From: Devosia pacifica
GTDB lineage: Bacteria > Pseudomonadota > Alphaproteobacteria > Rhizobiales > Devosiaceae
Length of the DNA stretch: 64,000 nt
Direction: 5' to 3'
NCBI RefSeq assembly: GCF_014652635.1
Contig: NZ_BMZE01000001.1
Span: forward strand, 62,001-126,000
Shown here in pieces: positions 46,829-56,870 of this stretch; within the stretch, counting starts at the first letter, position 1, and every line of letters starts with the position of its first letter. Under the pieces are notes generated by a model, which saw nothing but the letters and a program-made list of their open reading frames with translations, was not told the origin of the DNA and did not search any database. A program made the translations under genes and the position numbers.

Positions 46829-46927
46829 ATGCTCGCTTTTGTCAAAGACCTTGCAGCCTTCGTCACCCTTTGCGTCTTCACGATCGGCTCGATCGCCTGG
46901 ATGGATGTGCTTTCCAGTTTTCTGTGA
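46829..46927 (+). CDS. 32-aa single-span membrane peptide, SidA-like SOS division-inhibitor candidate
   Basis: The peptide begins MLAFVKDLAAF and ends AWMDVLSSFL. Residues about 8-25 form a single hydrophobic, probably transmembrane, helix. GGGAG lies nine bases before the ATG, a good ribosome site. The gene lies between lolD and dnaE behind a LexA-box promoter. In Caulobacter the SOS-induced inhibitor SidA is a 29-residue inner-membrane peptide that acts on FtsW, and I recall it being encoded next to dnaE. Size, membrane span, SOS control and position all agree; sequence homology cannot be tested here. dnaE may be read from the same promoter. Confidence 0.65.
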   Translation: MLAFVKDLAAFVTLCVFTIGSIAWMDVLSSFL

Positions 46928-47006
46928 CTGTGATGTGGATTGATCGCGTGTCGGGTTGTCTGCGCCCCCGTTGCTGGTGGATACCGGATCAAGACGAGGG
47001 ACCACG

Positions 47007-50000
47007 ATGAACTCACCCGGCTTCATTCACCTGCATGTTCATTCTGCATTCTCGCTGCTTGAGGGCGCGCTGCAGTTGGAGGCGATTCTGTCGCTCGCCA
47101 AGGAGGACATGCAGCCGGCTCTAGGCATCGCCGACACCGGGAATCTGTTCGGAGCGCTCGAATTCTCGGAAAAGGCGGCGAAGAAGGGTATCCAGCCCCT
47201 GATCGGTTGCGAACTGCCGGTCGACTTCGCGGCCGCCGAAGAGCGGACCAATGAGCGTGGCTTTCAGGGCTGGCGCGGGAAATCGAGCGTCGTCCTGATG
47301 GCGGCAACCGAAACCGGCTTCCGGAATCTGTCTGACCTGGTCAGCAAGTCCTATCTAGAAGGTGACGATGGGCTTGCGCAGGCGAGGTTGGACTGGATGA
47401 CCCCCCAGGCGCTCGAAGGCATCATTTGTCTGAGCGGTGGACCGGAGGGCGCAGTCGACGCCGCGTTTGCCGCGGGGCACGAGATTAATGCCGGCAAGCG
47501 CCTGGACCGACTGCGCGAGCTATTCGGGGACCGCTTCTATATCGAACTGCAGCGCCACGGACGGCCGCAGGAAGCAACTGTCGAGCCGCGACTGATCGAC
47601 TATGCCTATCGTCACGGCATCCCGCTGGTCGCGACGAACGAACCGTTTTTCAAGAAGTCAGATGATTACGAAGCGCACGATGCATTGCTGGCCATAGCTG
47701 GCGGCACCGTGCTGGCGCAAACCGAGAGGCGCAAGCTGAGCGATCAGCATCATTTCAAGACGCGCGCTGAAATGATGGAGCTGTTCTCGGACCTGCCGGA
47801 AGCGCTCGAGAACACTGTCGAGATTGCGCGCAGGGTGAGCTATCGGCCGCGCACGAGGGGGCCAATACTTCCGAAGTTCGCCGCAGCGGTTGATGTCGGC
47901 GAGGACGAGGCGGTGGCCGCCGAGGCCGCGGCCCTTCGCGAGATGGCCGAGGAGGGGCTGGCGCGACGGCTGGAGACCGTTGGACCGGCGCCAGGCAAGT
48001 CCATCGAAGAGTATCGCGAGCGCCTTGCGATGGAACTCGACATTATCCAGAGCATGAAGTTTCCCGGCTACTTCCTGATCGTCGCCGACTTCATTCAGTG
48101 GGCCAAGTCCCGTGATATTCCGGTGGGGCCGGGGCGTGGCTCCGGCGCGGGGTCTCTCGTGGCCTACAGCACCACAATCACCGACCTCGACCCGTTGCGC
48201 TATAATCTGCTGTTCGAACGCTTCCTCAACCCGGAACGCGTTTCGATGCCCGACTTCGACATCGATTTCTGCCAGGACCGCCGCGAAGAGGTGATTCGCT
48301 ACGTCCAAGACAAGTACGGCACGAAGCAGGTCGCGCAGATCATCACGTTCGGAACATTGCAGGCGCGGGCCGTCCTGCGTGACGTCGGTCGTGTGCTGCA
48401 AATGCCGTATGGGCAGGTGGACCGCATCTGCAAACTCGTGCCCGCGAACCCAGCGGACCCTTGGTCGATCGAGCGCACGATGAAAGAGGAGCCGCAGTTC
48501 CGCATGATGGCGGAACGTGACGAGACTGTTGGCTATTTGGTCTCGATTGCGCGCAAGCTCGAGGGGCTATATCGCCACGCTTCGACTCACGCCGCCGGCA
48601 TCGTCATTGGCGACCGACCGCTGGAAGAGCTGGTGCCGCTTTATCGCGATCCGCGCTCTGACATGCCGGTTACCCAATACAATCTGAAGTGGGTGGAGCC
48701 TGCCGGCCTCGTCAAATTCGACTTTCTTGGTCTCAAGACCCTGACGACCATCAAATACGCCGTCGAGATGGTGAAAGCTGCCGGCACAGATCTCGATATC
48801 GATGCCATTCCCATTGATGACGCTGAGACCTATCAGCTTTATGCACGCGGCGACACGTACGGCATATTCCAGTTCGAAAGTGCCGGCATGCGCCGCGCCC
48901 TCATGGATCTGAAGCCCGACCGGATTGAAGACCTGATTGCGATGAACGCCCTCTATCGGCCCGGTCCGATGGATAATATCCCCAGCTTCATCGACCGTAA
49001 GCATGGCCGCGAACCGGTAGAGTATCCGCACGCGACGCTGAGTGAGGTGCTCGACGAGACGTACGGCATCATTGTCTACCAGGAACAGGTGATGCAGATC
49101 GCGCAGCTGCTATCCGGTTATTCGCTCGGCGAAGCGGACATGCTGCGACGAGCGATGGGCAAGAAGATCAAGGCGGAGATGGACAAGCAACGTGTCCGTT
49201 TCCGTGAAGGGGCGCTCAAGAACGAACTGAGCGAAAACCTGGCCGACACCATTTTTGACCTGCTGGCCAAGTTTGCCAATTATGGCTTCAACAAGAGCCA
49301 CGCTGCAGCCTACGCCTGGGTCTCTTATCAAACGGCTTATCTCAAGCAGCACCACCCGCATGAGTTTTACGCCGCGTCGATGACGCTCGACATGGGCAAT
49401 ACCGACAAGCTCTCGGACTACCGGCGCGAAGCGATGAAAAAGGGCATCGAAGTCGTCCCGCCTTGTATCAATCGCTCCGAGACGTTGTTCTCCGTCAAGC
49501 GCAAGTGCATCTACTATGCGCTCAGTGCCGTGAAGGGCGTCGGGCGGCAGGTTGCCGAGCATATCGTCGAGGCGCGGGGCGACGTCCCGTTCAAGGACCT
49601 GGCGGATTTTGCCGGCCGGGTCGATCCGAAGGTGCTCAACAAGCGCACGCTCGAGACGCTGATCAATGCCGGTGCGTTCGACGCGATGGTGGAGCGCAGG
49701 GAGCAGGCTGTGGCTGTGATCGACACGATCATCGGCACTGCCCAGCGCAATGCCTCGGATCGCAGCGATGGCATCATCGATATGTTTGCTGCCGATGTGC
49801 CCGAGCCGATTGTAGTTCCACCGAATGTGCCGGCGTGGCCGATGGCCGAACGCGCAGACCGCGAGCGCAACGCTATTGGTTTTCACCTTTCTGCTCATCC
49901 TCTCGATGCGTATTCGGATGTCTTCGATCGGCTGCGCGTACAGCAATGGACGGAGTTCGAGCGCGCGGTGAAGGAGGGGGCATCGGCCGGGCGGCTGGCG

Positions 50001-50462
50001 GGAACTGTCTCCGCCCGACAGGACCGGCGAACCCGCAAGGGGACCCCGATGATGATCGTGACGTTGTCGGACCAGAGCGGCAGTTACGAATGCATCGGCT
50101 TTTCCGAGCAGATCGACCAGTTCGGTTCGTTGTTGCAGACTGGACGCTCGGTCATCCTGCAGGTGTCCGGAGAAGAACGGGCTGAAGGTGTCAGCCTCAG
50201 ATTGATTTCGGCGGAGCCGCTCGATGCCGTGGCTGAGAAAGTAGATCGCCGCCTGACCGTCTTCGCGGCCGACGTCAAGTGCTTGTCGCCAATTCGTGCG
50301 CAGCTCAAGAGCGGGGGCGAAGGGCAGGTCAGCTTCGTGGTGATCCGTGACGGCGGTGCGCGCGAATACGAGATCGAGCTGCCTGGTGGCTTCAAGGTCT
50401 CGGCAGAAGTGGCGGGCGGGATCAAGGCACTCGAGGGTGTCACAGATGTCAGGCTGCACTAG
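47007..50462 (+). CDS. dnaE: DNA polymerase III subunit alpha
   Basis: The replicative polymerase, 1151 residues. The N-terminal PHP domain starts HLHVHSAFSLLEGA. The catalytic aspartates are in MPDFDIDFC. Other family parts are GPGRGSGAGSLVAY, the finger segment FNKSHAAAYAWVSYQTAYLK, a helix-hairpin-helix region near ALSAVKGVG, and the C-terminal OB fold (GTVSARQDRRTRKGTPMMIV in two parts). It is the housekeeping DnaE1 rather than the SOS polymerase DnaE2, judged by length and context after lolD. The ATG at 47007 is preceded by GAGGGA; a frame starting at 46956 is rejected. Confidence 0.96.
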   Translation: MNSPGFIHLHVHSAFSLLEGALQLEAILSLAKEDMQPALGIADTGNLFGALEFSEKAAKKGIQPLIGCELPVDFAAAEERTNERGFQGWRGKSSVVLMAATETGFRNLSDLVSKSYLEGDDGLAQARLDWMTPQALEGIICLSGGPEGAVDAAFAAGHEINAGKRLDRLRELFGDRFYIELQRHGRPQEATVEPRLIDYAYRHGIPLVATNEPFFKKSDDYEAHDALLAIAGGTVLAQTERRKLSDQHHFKTRAEMMELFSDLPEALENTVEIARRVSYRPRTRGPILPKFAAAVDVGEDEAVAAEAAALREMAEEGLARRLETVGPAPGKSIEEYRERLAMELDIIQSMKFPGYFLIVADFIQWAKSRDIPVGPGRGSGAGSLVAYSTTITDLDPLRYNLLFERFLNPERVSMPDFDIDFCQDRREEVIRYVQDKYGTKQVAQIITFGTLQARAVLRDVGRVLQMPYGQVDRICKLVPANPADPWSIERTMKEEPQFRMMAERDETVGYLVSIARKLEGLYRHASTHAAGIVIGDRPLEELVPLYRDPRSDMPVTQYNLKWVEPAGLVKFDFLGLKTLTTIKYAVEMVKAAGTDLDIDAIPIDDAETYQLYARGDTYGIFQFESAGMRRALMDLKPDRIEDLIAMNALYRPGPMDNIPSFIDRKHGREPVEYPHATLSEVLDETYGIIVYQEQVMQIAQLLSGYSLGEADMLRRAMGKKIKAEMDKQRVRFREGALKNELSENLADTIFDLLAKFANYGFNKSHAAAYAWVSYQTAYLKQHHPHEFYAASMTLDMGNTDKLSDYRREAMKKGIEVVPPCINRSETLFSVKRKCIYYALSAVKGVGRQVAEHIVEARGDVPFKDLADFAGRVDPKVLNKRTLETLINAGAFDAMVERREQAVAVIDTIIGTAQRNASDRSDGIIDMFAADVPEPIVVPPNVPAWPMAERADRERNAIGFHLSAHPLDAYSDVFDRLRVQQWTEFERAVKEGASAGRLAGTVSARQDRRTRKGTPMMIVTLSDQSGSYECIGFSEQIDQFGSLLQTGRSVILQVSGEERAEGVSLRLISAEPLDAVAEKVDRRLTVFAADVKCLSPIRAQLKSGGEGQVSFVVIRDGGAREYEIELPGGFKVSAEVAGGIKALEGVTDVRLH

Positions 50463-50480
50463 CATTGGGCAGGCGGCGGG

Positions 50481-50509
50481 TTGCGCTTGCGGACAGACTG
50501 AGATATAGC
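50481..50509 (+). promoter_or_regulatory. Candidate promoter of rpsB-tsf
   Basis: TTGCGC (50481-50486), 17 bases, TATAGC (50504-50509), leaving a leader of about 120 bases before rpsB. This is a moderate match only; an rpsB leader with autoregulation would fit, but no structure was established. Confidence 0.35.
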
Positions 50510-50636
50510 GCGCACGCGGTCAAATGCGACCGTATCTCACACACGAGGCAGGCTCGCTTGATTGCGATCCATCCGGTGGCGGAGTGTTCCGTCGCAAGGC
50601 CTCGTGGCGGCATAACCGGTAAAGGAGTTTGCCCCA

Positions 50637-51422
50637 ATGGCAATGCCCGATTTTTCTATGCGTCAGCTGCTCGAAGCCGGCGTTCACTTCGGCCACCAGA
50701 AGCACCGCTGGAACCCGAAGATGGAACGCTTCATCTTCGGCGTGCGCAACGATGTGCACATCATTGATCTGAGCCAGACCGTTCCGATGCTGAGCCGCGC
50801 GCTGCAGCTTGTCAGCGACACCGTCGCCGATGGCGGCCGCGTTCTGTTCGTTGGCACCAAGCGCCAGGCTGCCCCGCTGGTGGCCGATGCTGCCCGCCAG
50901 TCGGCTCAGTATTTCGTCAATTCCCGCTGGCTGGGCGGCATGCTCACCAACTGGCAGACCATTTCGCACTCCATCGCGCGCCTGCGCGAACTCGAAGCGA
51001 TCGAGGCGGAAGGCATGGAAGGGCGCACCAAGAAGGAGCGCCTGATGATGAGCCGTGAAATGGAGCGCCTTGAGCGTGACCTCGGCGGCATCAAGGACAT
51101 GGGCAATGTGCCCAACCTGCTGTTTGTCATCGACACCAACAAGGAAGCGATCGCGATCAAGGAAGCGCGCCGCCTGGGCATCCCTGTCGTGGCCATCGTT
51201 GACACCAATTGCGATCCGGACCTCGTCGATTACCCGATCCCCGGCAATGACGACGCAAGCCGCGCGCTCGAGCTGTACGTCTCGCTGATCTCGCGCGCCG
51301 CGATCGACGGGATCGGCCGCTCCTCGAGCGATCTTGGTGTCGATCTCGGAGCGTCCGAGGAAGCCCCGGCGGAAGAGGCTCTTGAAGCCGAATCCGGTTC
51401 GGAAGCTGCTGCCGCGAACTGA
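50637..51422 (+). CDS. rpsB: 30S ribosomal protein S2
   Basis: A 261-residue primary ribosomal protein. Signatures are [19 protein letters not shown] near the N terminus, [13 protein letters not shown], and [25 protein letters not shown] in two parts. It ends in a 30-residue acidic Ala/Glu tail, common in alphaproteobacteria. AAAGGAG precedes the ATG. tsf follows after 77 bases, the universal rpsB-tsf order. Confidence 0.97.
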   Translation: MAMPDFSMRQLLEAGVHFGHQKHRWNPKMERFIFGVRNDVHIIDLSQTVPMLSRALQLVSDTVADGGRVLFVGTKRQAAPLVADAARQSAQYFVNSRWLGGMLTNWQTISHSIARLRELEAIEAEGMEGRTKKERLMMSREMERLERDLGGIKDMGNVPNLLFVIDTNKEAIAIKEARRLGIPVVAIVDTNCDPDLVDYPIPGNDDASRALELYVSLISRAAIDGIGRSSSDLGVDLGASEEAPAEEALEAESGSEAAAAN

Positions 51423-51499
51423 TCCCGTCATACGGGCTACATTCATTTGCTGAAACATGCGGCCCGTCTGTTCGGGCCGCAGCCACGAGGTGAGAACTC

Positions 51500-52423
51500 A
51501 TGGAAATCACTGCTGCAATGGTCAAGCAACTTCGCGAGGCCACCGGCGTCGGGATGATGGACTGCAAGAAGGCGCTGGCCGAAACCAATGGCGATATCGA
51601 CGCTGCGGTTGACTGGCTGCGGACGCGCGGCCTTGCAAAGGCTGCAAAGAAGGCCGATCGCGTTGCTGCTGAAGGTCTTGTCGGTGTCGCAACCGATGGC
51701 ACGCGCTCTGCGATCGTCGAAATCAATTCTGAAACCGACTTCGTTGCCCGCAACGAACAGTTCCAGACGATCGTGAGCGACGTTGCAAAGCTGGCGCTCG
51801 ACAGCGATGGCGACGTCGTCAAGCTTGGCGAAATGCCCTATCCGGGCAGCGGCCACTCGGTTTCTGCCGAACTGACCGAAGCAATCGCCAAGATTGGCGA
51901 GAACATGAACCTGCGCCGCACCGAGACTGTCTCGGTCAGCGATGGTGTCGTGTCGAGCTATGTTCACTCCGCGGTCAAGGACGGCCTCGGCAAGATCGGC
52001 ATCCTCGTCGCGCTGGAATCGACCGGCGACAAGGACAAGCTGAATGCGCTTGGCCGTCAGATCGCCATGCACATCGCAGCCACCAATCCGCTCTCGATCT
52101 CCCCTGACGACCTCGATCAGGCTGCCGTGGAGCGCGAGCGCGCTATCTTCTCTGAACAGGCGCGCGAATCCGGCAAGCCTGCCGAAATCGTCGAGAAGAT
52201 GGTCGAAGGCCGTATCCGCAAGTACTACGAAGAAGTCACGCTTCTGGCGCAGACCTTCGTTATCGACGGCGAGACCAAGGTCGGCGATGTGATCAAGAAC
52301 GCTGAGAAGGACGCAGGCGCTCCGATCAAGCTGACGCGGTTCGTGCGCTATGCGCTCGGCGAAGGCATCGAGAAGCAGGAATCGGATTTTGCTGCTGAAG
52401 TTGCAGCGACTGCCGGTAACTGA
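51500..52423 (+). CDS. tsf: Translation elongation factor Ts
   Basis: The nucleotide-exchange factor of EF-Tu, 307 residues. It begins with the signature [20 protein letters not shown] and contains [28 protein letters not shown] in two parts, the EF-Tu contact region. GAGGTGAGAA lies before the ATG. A strong terminator follows 24 bases after the stop. Confidence 0.97.
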   Translation: MEITAAMVKQLREATGVGMMDCKKALAETNGDIDAAVDWLRTRGLAKAAKKADRVAAEGLVGVATDGTRSAIVEINSETDFVARNEQFQTIVSDVAKLALDSDGDVVKLGEMPYPGSGHSVSAELTEAIAKIGENMNLRRTETVSVSDGVVSSYVHSAVKDGLGKIGILVALESTGDKDKLNALGRQIAMHIAATNPLSISPDDLDQAAVERERAIFSEQARESGKPAEIVEKMVEGRIRKYYEEVTLLAQTFVIDGETKVGDVIKNAEKDAGAPIKLTRFVRYALGEGIEKQESDFAAEVAATAGN

Positions 52424-52446
52424 TCGGCAGAGCGCGTAGATGAAGG

Positions 52447-52471
52447 GGCGGGCCTTGGGCCCGCCTTTTTT
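52447..52471 (+). terminator. Intrinsic terminator of rpsB-tsf
   Basis: GGCGGGCC (52447-52454) pairs with GGCCCGCC (52458-52465) around TTG, followed by six T. pyrH may be expressed by partial read-through or from its own promoter. Confidence 0.92.
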
Positions 52472-52570
52472 GTGTTTGAGTTGTCACATGCGGCTGTTTG
52501 CAAAGCGGCCCGATCGTGCGATATCGGCGTCCGATCCATTTCGACCCGCAAGAATACTGAAGGACTGTTC

Positions 52571-53287
52571 ATGTCGCCTGCCTACAAGCGGATCCTGCTG
52601 AAAGTTTCCGGTGAGGCCCTGGCGGGCGACAAGAGCTTTGGAATCGAGACCGATTTCCTTCAGGCGATTGCCAAGCAGGTCGCGCAGCTTGCTCAGCAAG
52701 GCATGCAGGTGGCCATCGTGGTCGGCGGTGGCAACATCTTTCGCGGCATGGCAGGCGCGGCCGATGGCACAGACCGAGTGACCGCTGATCTGATGGGTAT
52801 GCTCGGCACCATTATCAATGCTTTGGCGCTCTCGAATGCCATTAGCCGTCAGGGCGCCAAGTCGAAGGTGTATAGCGCCGTCACCATGCCTGCCGTCGCC
52901 GAAAACTTCACGGCCCGCGAAGCAAAGCAGGCACTTGATGACGGCTACGTCGTCGTGTGTGGCGGCGGAACCGGCAATCCTTTCTTCACGACCGACACTG
53001 CTGCTGCCCTCAAGGCCATCGAGCTCGAGTGTGACGTGATGCTGAAAGGGACGAAGGTCGACGGTGTTTACACTGCCGATCCGATGACCGATCCCTCGGC
53101 CGAGCGATACGACACGGTCAGCTATGAGGAAGTCATTAGCCGGGATCTGCGGGTCATGGACACGGCGGCCTTTGCCCTTGCCCGTGACAACGGCTTGCCC
53201 ATAATTGTCTATGCATTGGACGACAAGGCAGGCGTTGTCGGTGTATTGAACGGCGATACGCGGAGTACCCGCGTTGGCCCGGTATAG
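52571..53287 (+). CDS. pyrH: Uridylate kinase
   Basis: Phosphorylates UMP to UDP; a hexameric amino-acid-kinase-fold enzyme of 238 residues. Motifs are LLKVSGEALAG at the start, VVGGGNIFRG, GGGTGNPFFTTDTAAALRA-type segment (here ending AAALKA), and KGTKVDGVYTADP. The ATG at 52571 has AAGGA upstream; a 33-codon longer frame is rejected. frr follows after 15 bases. Confidence 0.96.
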   Translation: MSPAYKRILLKVSGEALAGDKSFGIETDFLQAIAKQVAQLAQQGMQVAIVVGGGNIFRGMAGAADGTDRVTADLMGMLGTIINALALSNAISRQGAKSKVYSAVTMPAVAENFTAREAKQALDDGYVVVCGGGTGNPFFTTDTAAALKAIELECDVMLKGTKVDGVYTADPMTDPSAERYDTVSYEEVISRDLRVMDTAAFALARDNGLPIIVYALDDKAGVVGVLNGDTRSTRVGPV

Positions 53288-53302
53288 AGAGGACCAAACC
53301 TT

Positions 53303-53863
53303 ATGGCTGAAGAGTTTTCACTCGCCGATCTCAAGTCGCGCATGAACAAGTCAATCGTCTCGCTAAAAGATGAATTGGCGGGTCTGCGCACGGGGCGCGC
53401 CAGCGCCAGCCTGCTCGAGCCGGTTCAGGTCGAGGCCTATGGCTCGCGCATGCCTTTGAATCAGGTGGCGACAGTTACGGTGCCGGAGGCGCGCATGCTC
53501 TCCGTGCAAGTTTGGGATCGTTCGATGGCCAGCGCGGTGGAAAAAGCTATCCGCGACAGTGGACTTGGGCTGAACCCCGCTGCAGAGGGGCAGGTCATTC
53601 GCGTACCGCTGCCAGAACTCAATGAAGAGCGGCGGCGCGAGCTGACAAAGGTCGCCCACAACTATGCAGAGCAGGCACGCGTTGCAGTGCGGCACGTGCG
53701 TCGCGATGGGATGGATCTGCTGAAGAAGGCAGAAAAGGATGGCGATATGGGCCAGGACGAAGCCCGAAGCCAGTCCGAGTTGGTTCAGAAGGCTACAGAC
53801 GAAGCGGTGTCCGAGATCGATACGATCGTGGCTACCAAGGAAAAAGAAATCATGCAGGTGTAG
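53303..53863 (+). CDS. frr: Ribosome recycling factor
   Basis: Splits the post-termination ribosome with EF-G. The 186 residues show the tRNA-like helical protein pattern: [23 protein letters not shown] in two parts, [16 protein letters not shown], and the C-terminal helix with [18 protein letters not shown]. Length is exactly the family norm. It is in a pyrH-frr-uppS-cdsA-rseP run. Confidence 0.97.
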   Translation: MAEEFSLADLKSRMNKSIVSLKDELAGLRTGRASASLLEPVQVEAYGSRMPLNQVATVTVPEARMLSVQVWDRSMASAVEKAIRDSGLGLNPAAEGQVIRVPLPELNEERRRELTKVAHNYAEQARVAVRHVRRDGMDLLKKAEKDGDMGQDEARSQSELVQKATDEAVSEIDTIVATKEKEIMQV

Positions 53864-53896
53864 AGCACGCCCTCAGCTGCTCGGGAGCGCCACAGC

Positions 53897-54655
53897 ATGC
53901 AATCGGACCCAGCACTTACGACCACATCCCCGCGCCAACGTTTGCGCGTGCCCCGTCATTTGGGCGTCATCATGGACGGCAATGGGCGCTGGGCGGCAGC
54001 TCGTGGCAAGCGTCGGACAGAAGGTCACGTCGCTGGGGTCAAGGCGCTGCGTGGTCTTGTCGAACTGTGTATTTCCTACGGTGTGAAGCACCTTACTGTA
54101 TTCAGTTTCTCCTCGGAAAACTGGTCGCGTCCCGCAGAGGAAGTGTCATTCATCTTCAACCTGTTGCGTCGCTTCGTTGCATCGGACCTTCAGCGCTTGA
54201 TCCGCAACAATGTGCGCGTGCGCATCATCGGGTCTCGTCGCGGGCTCGAGCCGTCGCTTGTCAGGATTATCGATGATGTCGAAGCTCAGACAGCAGGCAA
54301 TACCGGCCTAACGCTGATCGTTGCTTTCAACTATGGCGGCAAGGCGGAGCTTACCGAAGCGACGCGGCAGATAGCCGAAGCCGTCGCACGCGGCGACTTG
54401 AAGCCCTCCGACATCACAGAAGAGACCGTGTCGTCGGCCCTGTTTACCTCGGGGCTGCCCGACCCCGATGTGATCGTGCGCACCAGCGGTGAACAGCGGA
54501 TATCGAACTTTCTGCTTTGGCAGTCTGCCTATTCGGAATTCATCTTTGTCGACGAATGCTGGCCCGATTTTGGCGAAGAGGCATTCCTGCGCGTGCTTGA
54601 GACCTATGCGCTCCGTGAGCGACGCTATGGTGGCGTCGAGGCGCAAGAGCCTTGA
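53897..54655 (+). CDS. uppS: Undecaprenyl diphosphate synthase
   Basis: Makes the C55 lipid carrier for peptidoglycan and polysaccharides; 252 residues of the cis-prenyltransferase family. Signatures are GVIMDGNGRWAAARGKRRTEGH with the catalytic Asp, FSSENWSRP, and the C-terminal DPDVIVRTSGEQRISNFLLWQ and EFIFVDECWPDF. The TGA overlaps the TTG start of cdsA. Confidence 0.96.
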   Translation: MQSDPALTTTSPRQRLRVPRHLGVIMDGNGRWAAARGKRRTEGHVAGVKALRGLVELCISYGVKHLTVFSFSSENWSRPAEEVSFIFNLLRRFVASDLQRLIRNNVRVRIIGSRRGLEPSLVRIIDDVEAQTAGNTGLTLIVAFNYGGKAELTEATRQIAEAVARGDLKPSDITEETVSSALFTSGLPDPDVIVRTSGEQRISNFLLWQSAYSEFIFVDECWPDFGEEAFLRVLETYALRERRYGGVEAQEP

Positions 54656-55503
54656 ACGACGAGAATAAATCCGCGCAATCGGCCTCCGGTCGCAGTTGGG
54701 GAGATCTGGGCCCACGGCTGGGCTCAGCTGCTGTGCTCATCGCCGTAACCCTGGGTTGTGTGGTCGCTGGCGGCTGGTTTTTCTCAGGGTTTGTCGCGGT
54801 TCTGTTCGCCGGCCTGTTTCGTGAGTGGGAGACAATGGTCACCCGATCGCAAATGCGTCCGCGGGCCTATCTCTACCTGACACTCATCGCGCTTGCCGCT
54901 GTTCTTTACCCACTGCTTGGTTGGCTGGGAACATTTGGGTTGATGGCGGCGACGGCGCTGATTGCCGCTGCCACGGACGGTAAGTATCGCTGGTGGCGCC
55001 TGGCCGGACTGGCATTCCTTTGCGTTTTCATGCTCGCCTTGCTGATGTTGAGAGGATCAACAGGCGCAGGTATTCTCGTGGCTGTTTACGTTCTCAGCGT
55101 GGTCTGGGTTACGGACTCAGCGGCCTTTTTCACCGGCCGCCAGATCGGGGGAGAAAAGCTTGCCCCTGGAATATCTCCTTCGAAGACATGGTCCGGGGCT
55201 CTTGGTGGCCTGGCGCTCGGAACGATTGCTGGAACCGTTGCCTGGTTCTTCCTGGCGGAGGGGCCACTTTGGTTGGGTGCCTTGTTCTCCGCCATCATCA
55301 GCGTTCTGGGGCAGGGCGGCGACCTGGCGGAAAGTGCCATCAAGCGCCACTTCAAGATCAAGGATAGTGGAGACATTATCCCCGGTCACGGTGGACTTAT
55401 GGACCGCCTCGACAGCCTAACATTGGGCGCAATTTTTGTTGCTATTGTGGGGCTGATACACGGCGGGACTGCTTCGATTCCGCATGGGTTTCTGTATTGG
55501 TGA
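54652..55503 (+). CDS. cdsA: Phosphatidate cytidylyltransferase
   Basis: Makes CDP-diacylglycerol at the inner membrane; 283 residues with about eight transmembrane helices. The family signature is SAIKRHFKIKDSGDIIPGHGG followed by LMDRLDSL, and an earlier conserved stretch is GISPSKTWSGALGG. The start is TTG at 54652, overlapping uppS. In several Rhizobiales dxr lies between cdsA and rseP; here rseP follows 33 bases after the stop and dxr is absent. Confidence 0.95.
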   Translation: MNDENKSAQSASGRSWGDLGPRLGSAAVLIAVTLGCVVAGGWFFSGFVAVLFAGLFREWETMVTRSQMRPRAYLYLTLIALAAVLYPLLGWLGTFGLMAATALIAAATDGKYRWWRLAGLAFLCVFMLALLMLRGSTGAGILVAVYVLSVVWVTDSAAFFTGRQIGGEKLAPGISPSKTWSGALGGLALGTIAGTVAWFFLAEGPLWLGALFSAIISVLGQGGDLAESAIKRHFKIKDSGDIIPGHGGLMDRLDSLTLGAIFVAIVGLIHGGTASIPHGFLYW

Positions 55504-55536
55504 GCCGTCGCGCGGCACAAAGATCAAGGTGTTGAT

Positions 55537-56673
55537 ATGTTCGATTTCGCGTTCTGGCTGTTCTCTTACATAATCCCGTTTCTCGCAATTCTGACAGTTA
55601 TCGTCTTTGTCCATGAGATGGGTCACTATCTCGTCGCCCGCTGGAATGGCGTTGCGATCGATGCGTTCTCGATCGGGTTCGGACCAGAGCTGTTCGGCTG
55701 GAACGATAAGGCAGGGACCAGATGGCGGGTCGCGGCGATCCCGCTTGGCGGCTATGTGAAGTTCACCGGTGACGCGAACGCAGCCAGTGTGCCTGATCCG
55801 AGCGCTTCACAAAACGTGCCGCCTGAGCTCGCGCCACGGCTGTTCGCCAACAAATCGGTCTGGCGCCGGATTGCCATTGTGGTCGCGGGGCCGGCCGCCA
55901 ATGTGCTCCTGACCTTCGTGATTCTCTACGGCATGCTGGTCGGATATGGGCGTTACACGATCCCGCCGGTTGTAGGCGAAGTCGTCGCCGAATCGGCGGC
56001 CGCCGAAGCCGGACTTCAGACAGGCGACGAGATTCTTAGCGTTGACGGATATTCGGTGCGCGGATTCTCGGATTTTCAGCGGCTGATCGCCACGAGCCCG
56101 GAACGGCCGGTGAGCATTCAGTTTGAGCGAGACGGCGCGACGCAGACAGTTGTCGCGACGCCCGATCCCGTCGAGGTTGAAGACCGATTCGGTAACAGAC
56201 AGAGAATCGGCCAGCTCGGCGTGTCGCGCGATGTCGCCGAAGAAGACATGACGCTCTACCGCCCGGGCCCCATAGAAGCTGTGGGGATGACGTTCGAGGA
56301 AATAGTCTTCATCGTCGACAGGACGGCGGCGTTCCTTGGAGACTTCTTTGTGGGGCGCGGCGATGTCGAGCAACTTGGTGGGCCGGTCAAGATCGCCAAG
56401 GTTTCCGGCGAGATGGCGACGCTAGGCATTCTGGCTCTGGTTAACCTGACCGCGCTGTTGTCGCTGAACATCGGAATTATCAACCTGCTGCCGATCCCCA
56501 TGCTGGACGGGGGACATCTTCTGTACTACCTGATCGAAGCGGTTCGGGGGCGGCCGCTCAGCATGAGGGTGCAGGAACTGGGGTACCGGTTCGGCTTCGC
56601 TCTCGTGCTGGCGTTGATGGTATTTACACTGGTCAACGATACGCTGCTGGCATACCTTCGCGCAGCTGGGTAA
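55537..56673 (+). CDS. rseP: Site-2 zinc metalloprotease RseP
   Basis: An intramembrane protease of 378 residues that cuts transmembrane segments of regulatory proteins and signal peptides. The zinc motif is FVHEMGHYLVARW (His26, Glu27, His30), with a further metal ligand in PIPMLDGGHLLYY. One PDZ domain is visible around residues 140-215 (AEAGLQTGDEILSVDGYSV). About four transmembrane helices are expected. The gene precedes bamA, as usual. Confidence 0.95.
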   Translation: MFDFAFWLFSYIIPFLAILTVIVFVHEMGHYLVARWNGVAIDAFSIGFGPELFGWNDKAGTRWRVAAIPLGGYVKFTGDANAASVPDPSASQNVPPELAPRLFANKSVWRRIAIVVAGPAANVLLTFVILYGMLVGYGRYTIPPVVGEVVAESAAAEAGLQTGDEILSVDGYSVRGFSDFQRLIATSPERPVSIQFERDGATQTVVATPDPVEVEDRFGNRQRIGQLGVSRDVAEEDMTLYRPGPIEAVGMTFEEIVFIVDRTAAFLGDFFVGRGDVEQLGGPVKIAKVSGEMATLGILALVNLTALLSLNIGIINLLPIPMLDGGHLLYYLIEAVRGRPLSMRVQELGYRFGFALVLALMVFTLVNDTLLAYLRAAG

Positions 56674-56870
56674 CAGGCCTGTTAAGGCCCTGTTTACCTA
56701 GGTTCGCAAGGTGTTGCACGAATACAAGACGGCGAATGATTTGCTAACCTCGCGCAGGCTCTTGCCTTGCCCTTGGTTAAAAGATCAGTAAAACCGTTGA
56801 TGGAGTATGCTTGGGGGAGCGCTGCGATTAGCGGGTCCCGAAGCCTAGGTCGCAGAAGGCAAGAGAGAAC

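Noticed and set aside
49110-50465. 451-codon minus-strand frame opposite the 3' part of dnaE
   Set aside because: Shadow of dnaE without a start signal or domain.
56679-56695. TTAA-N7-TTTA upstream of bamA as a CtrA box
   Set aside because: One half-site is imperfect and it is close to the rseP end; too weak to call.
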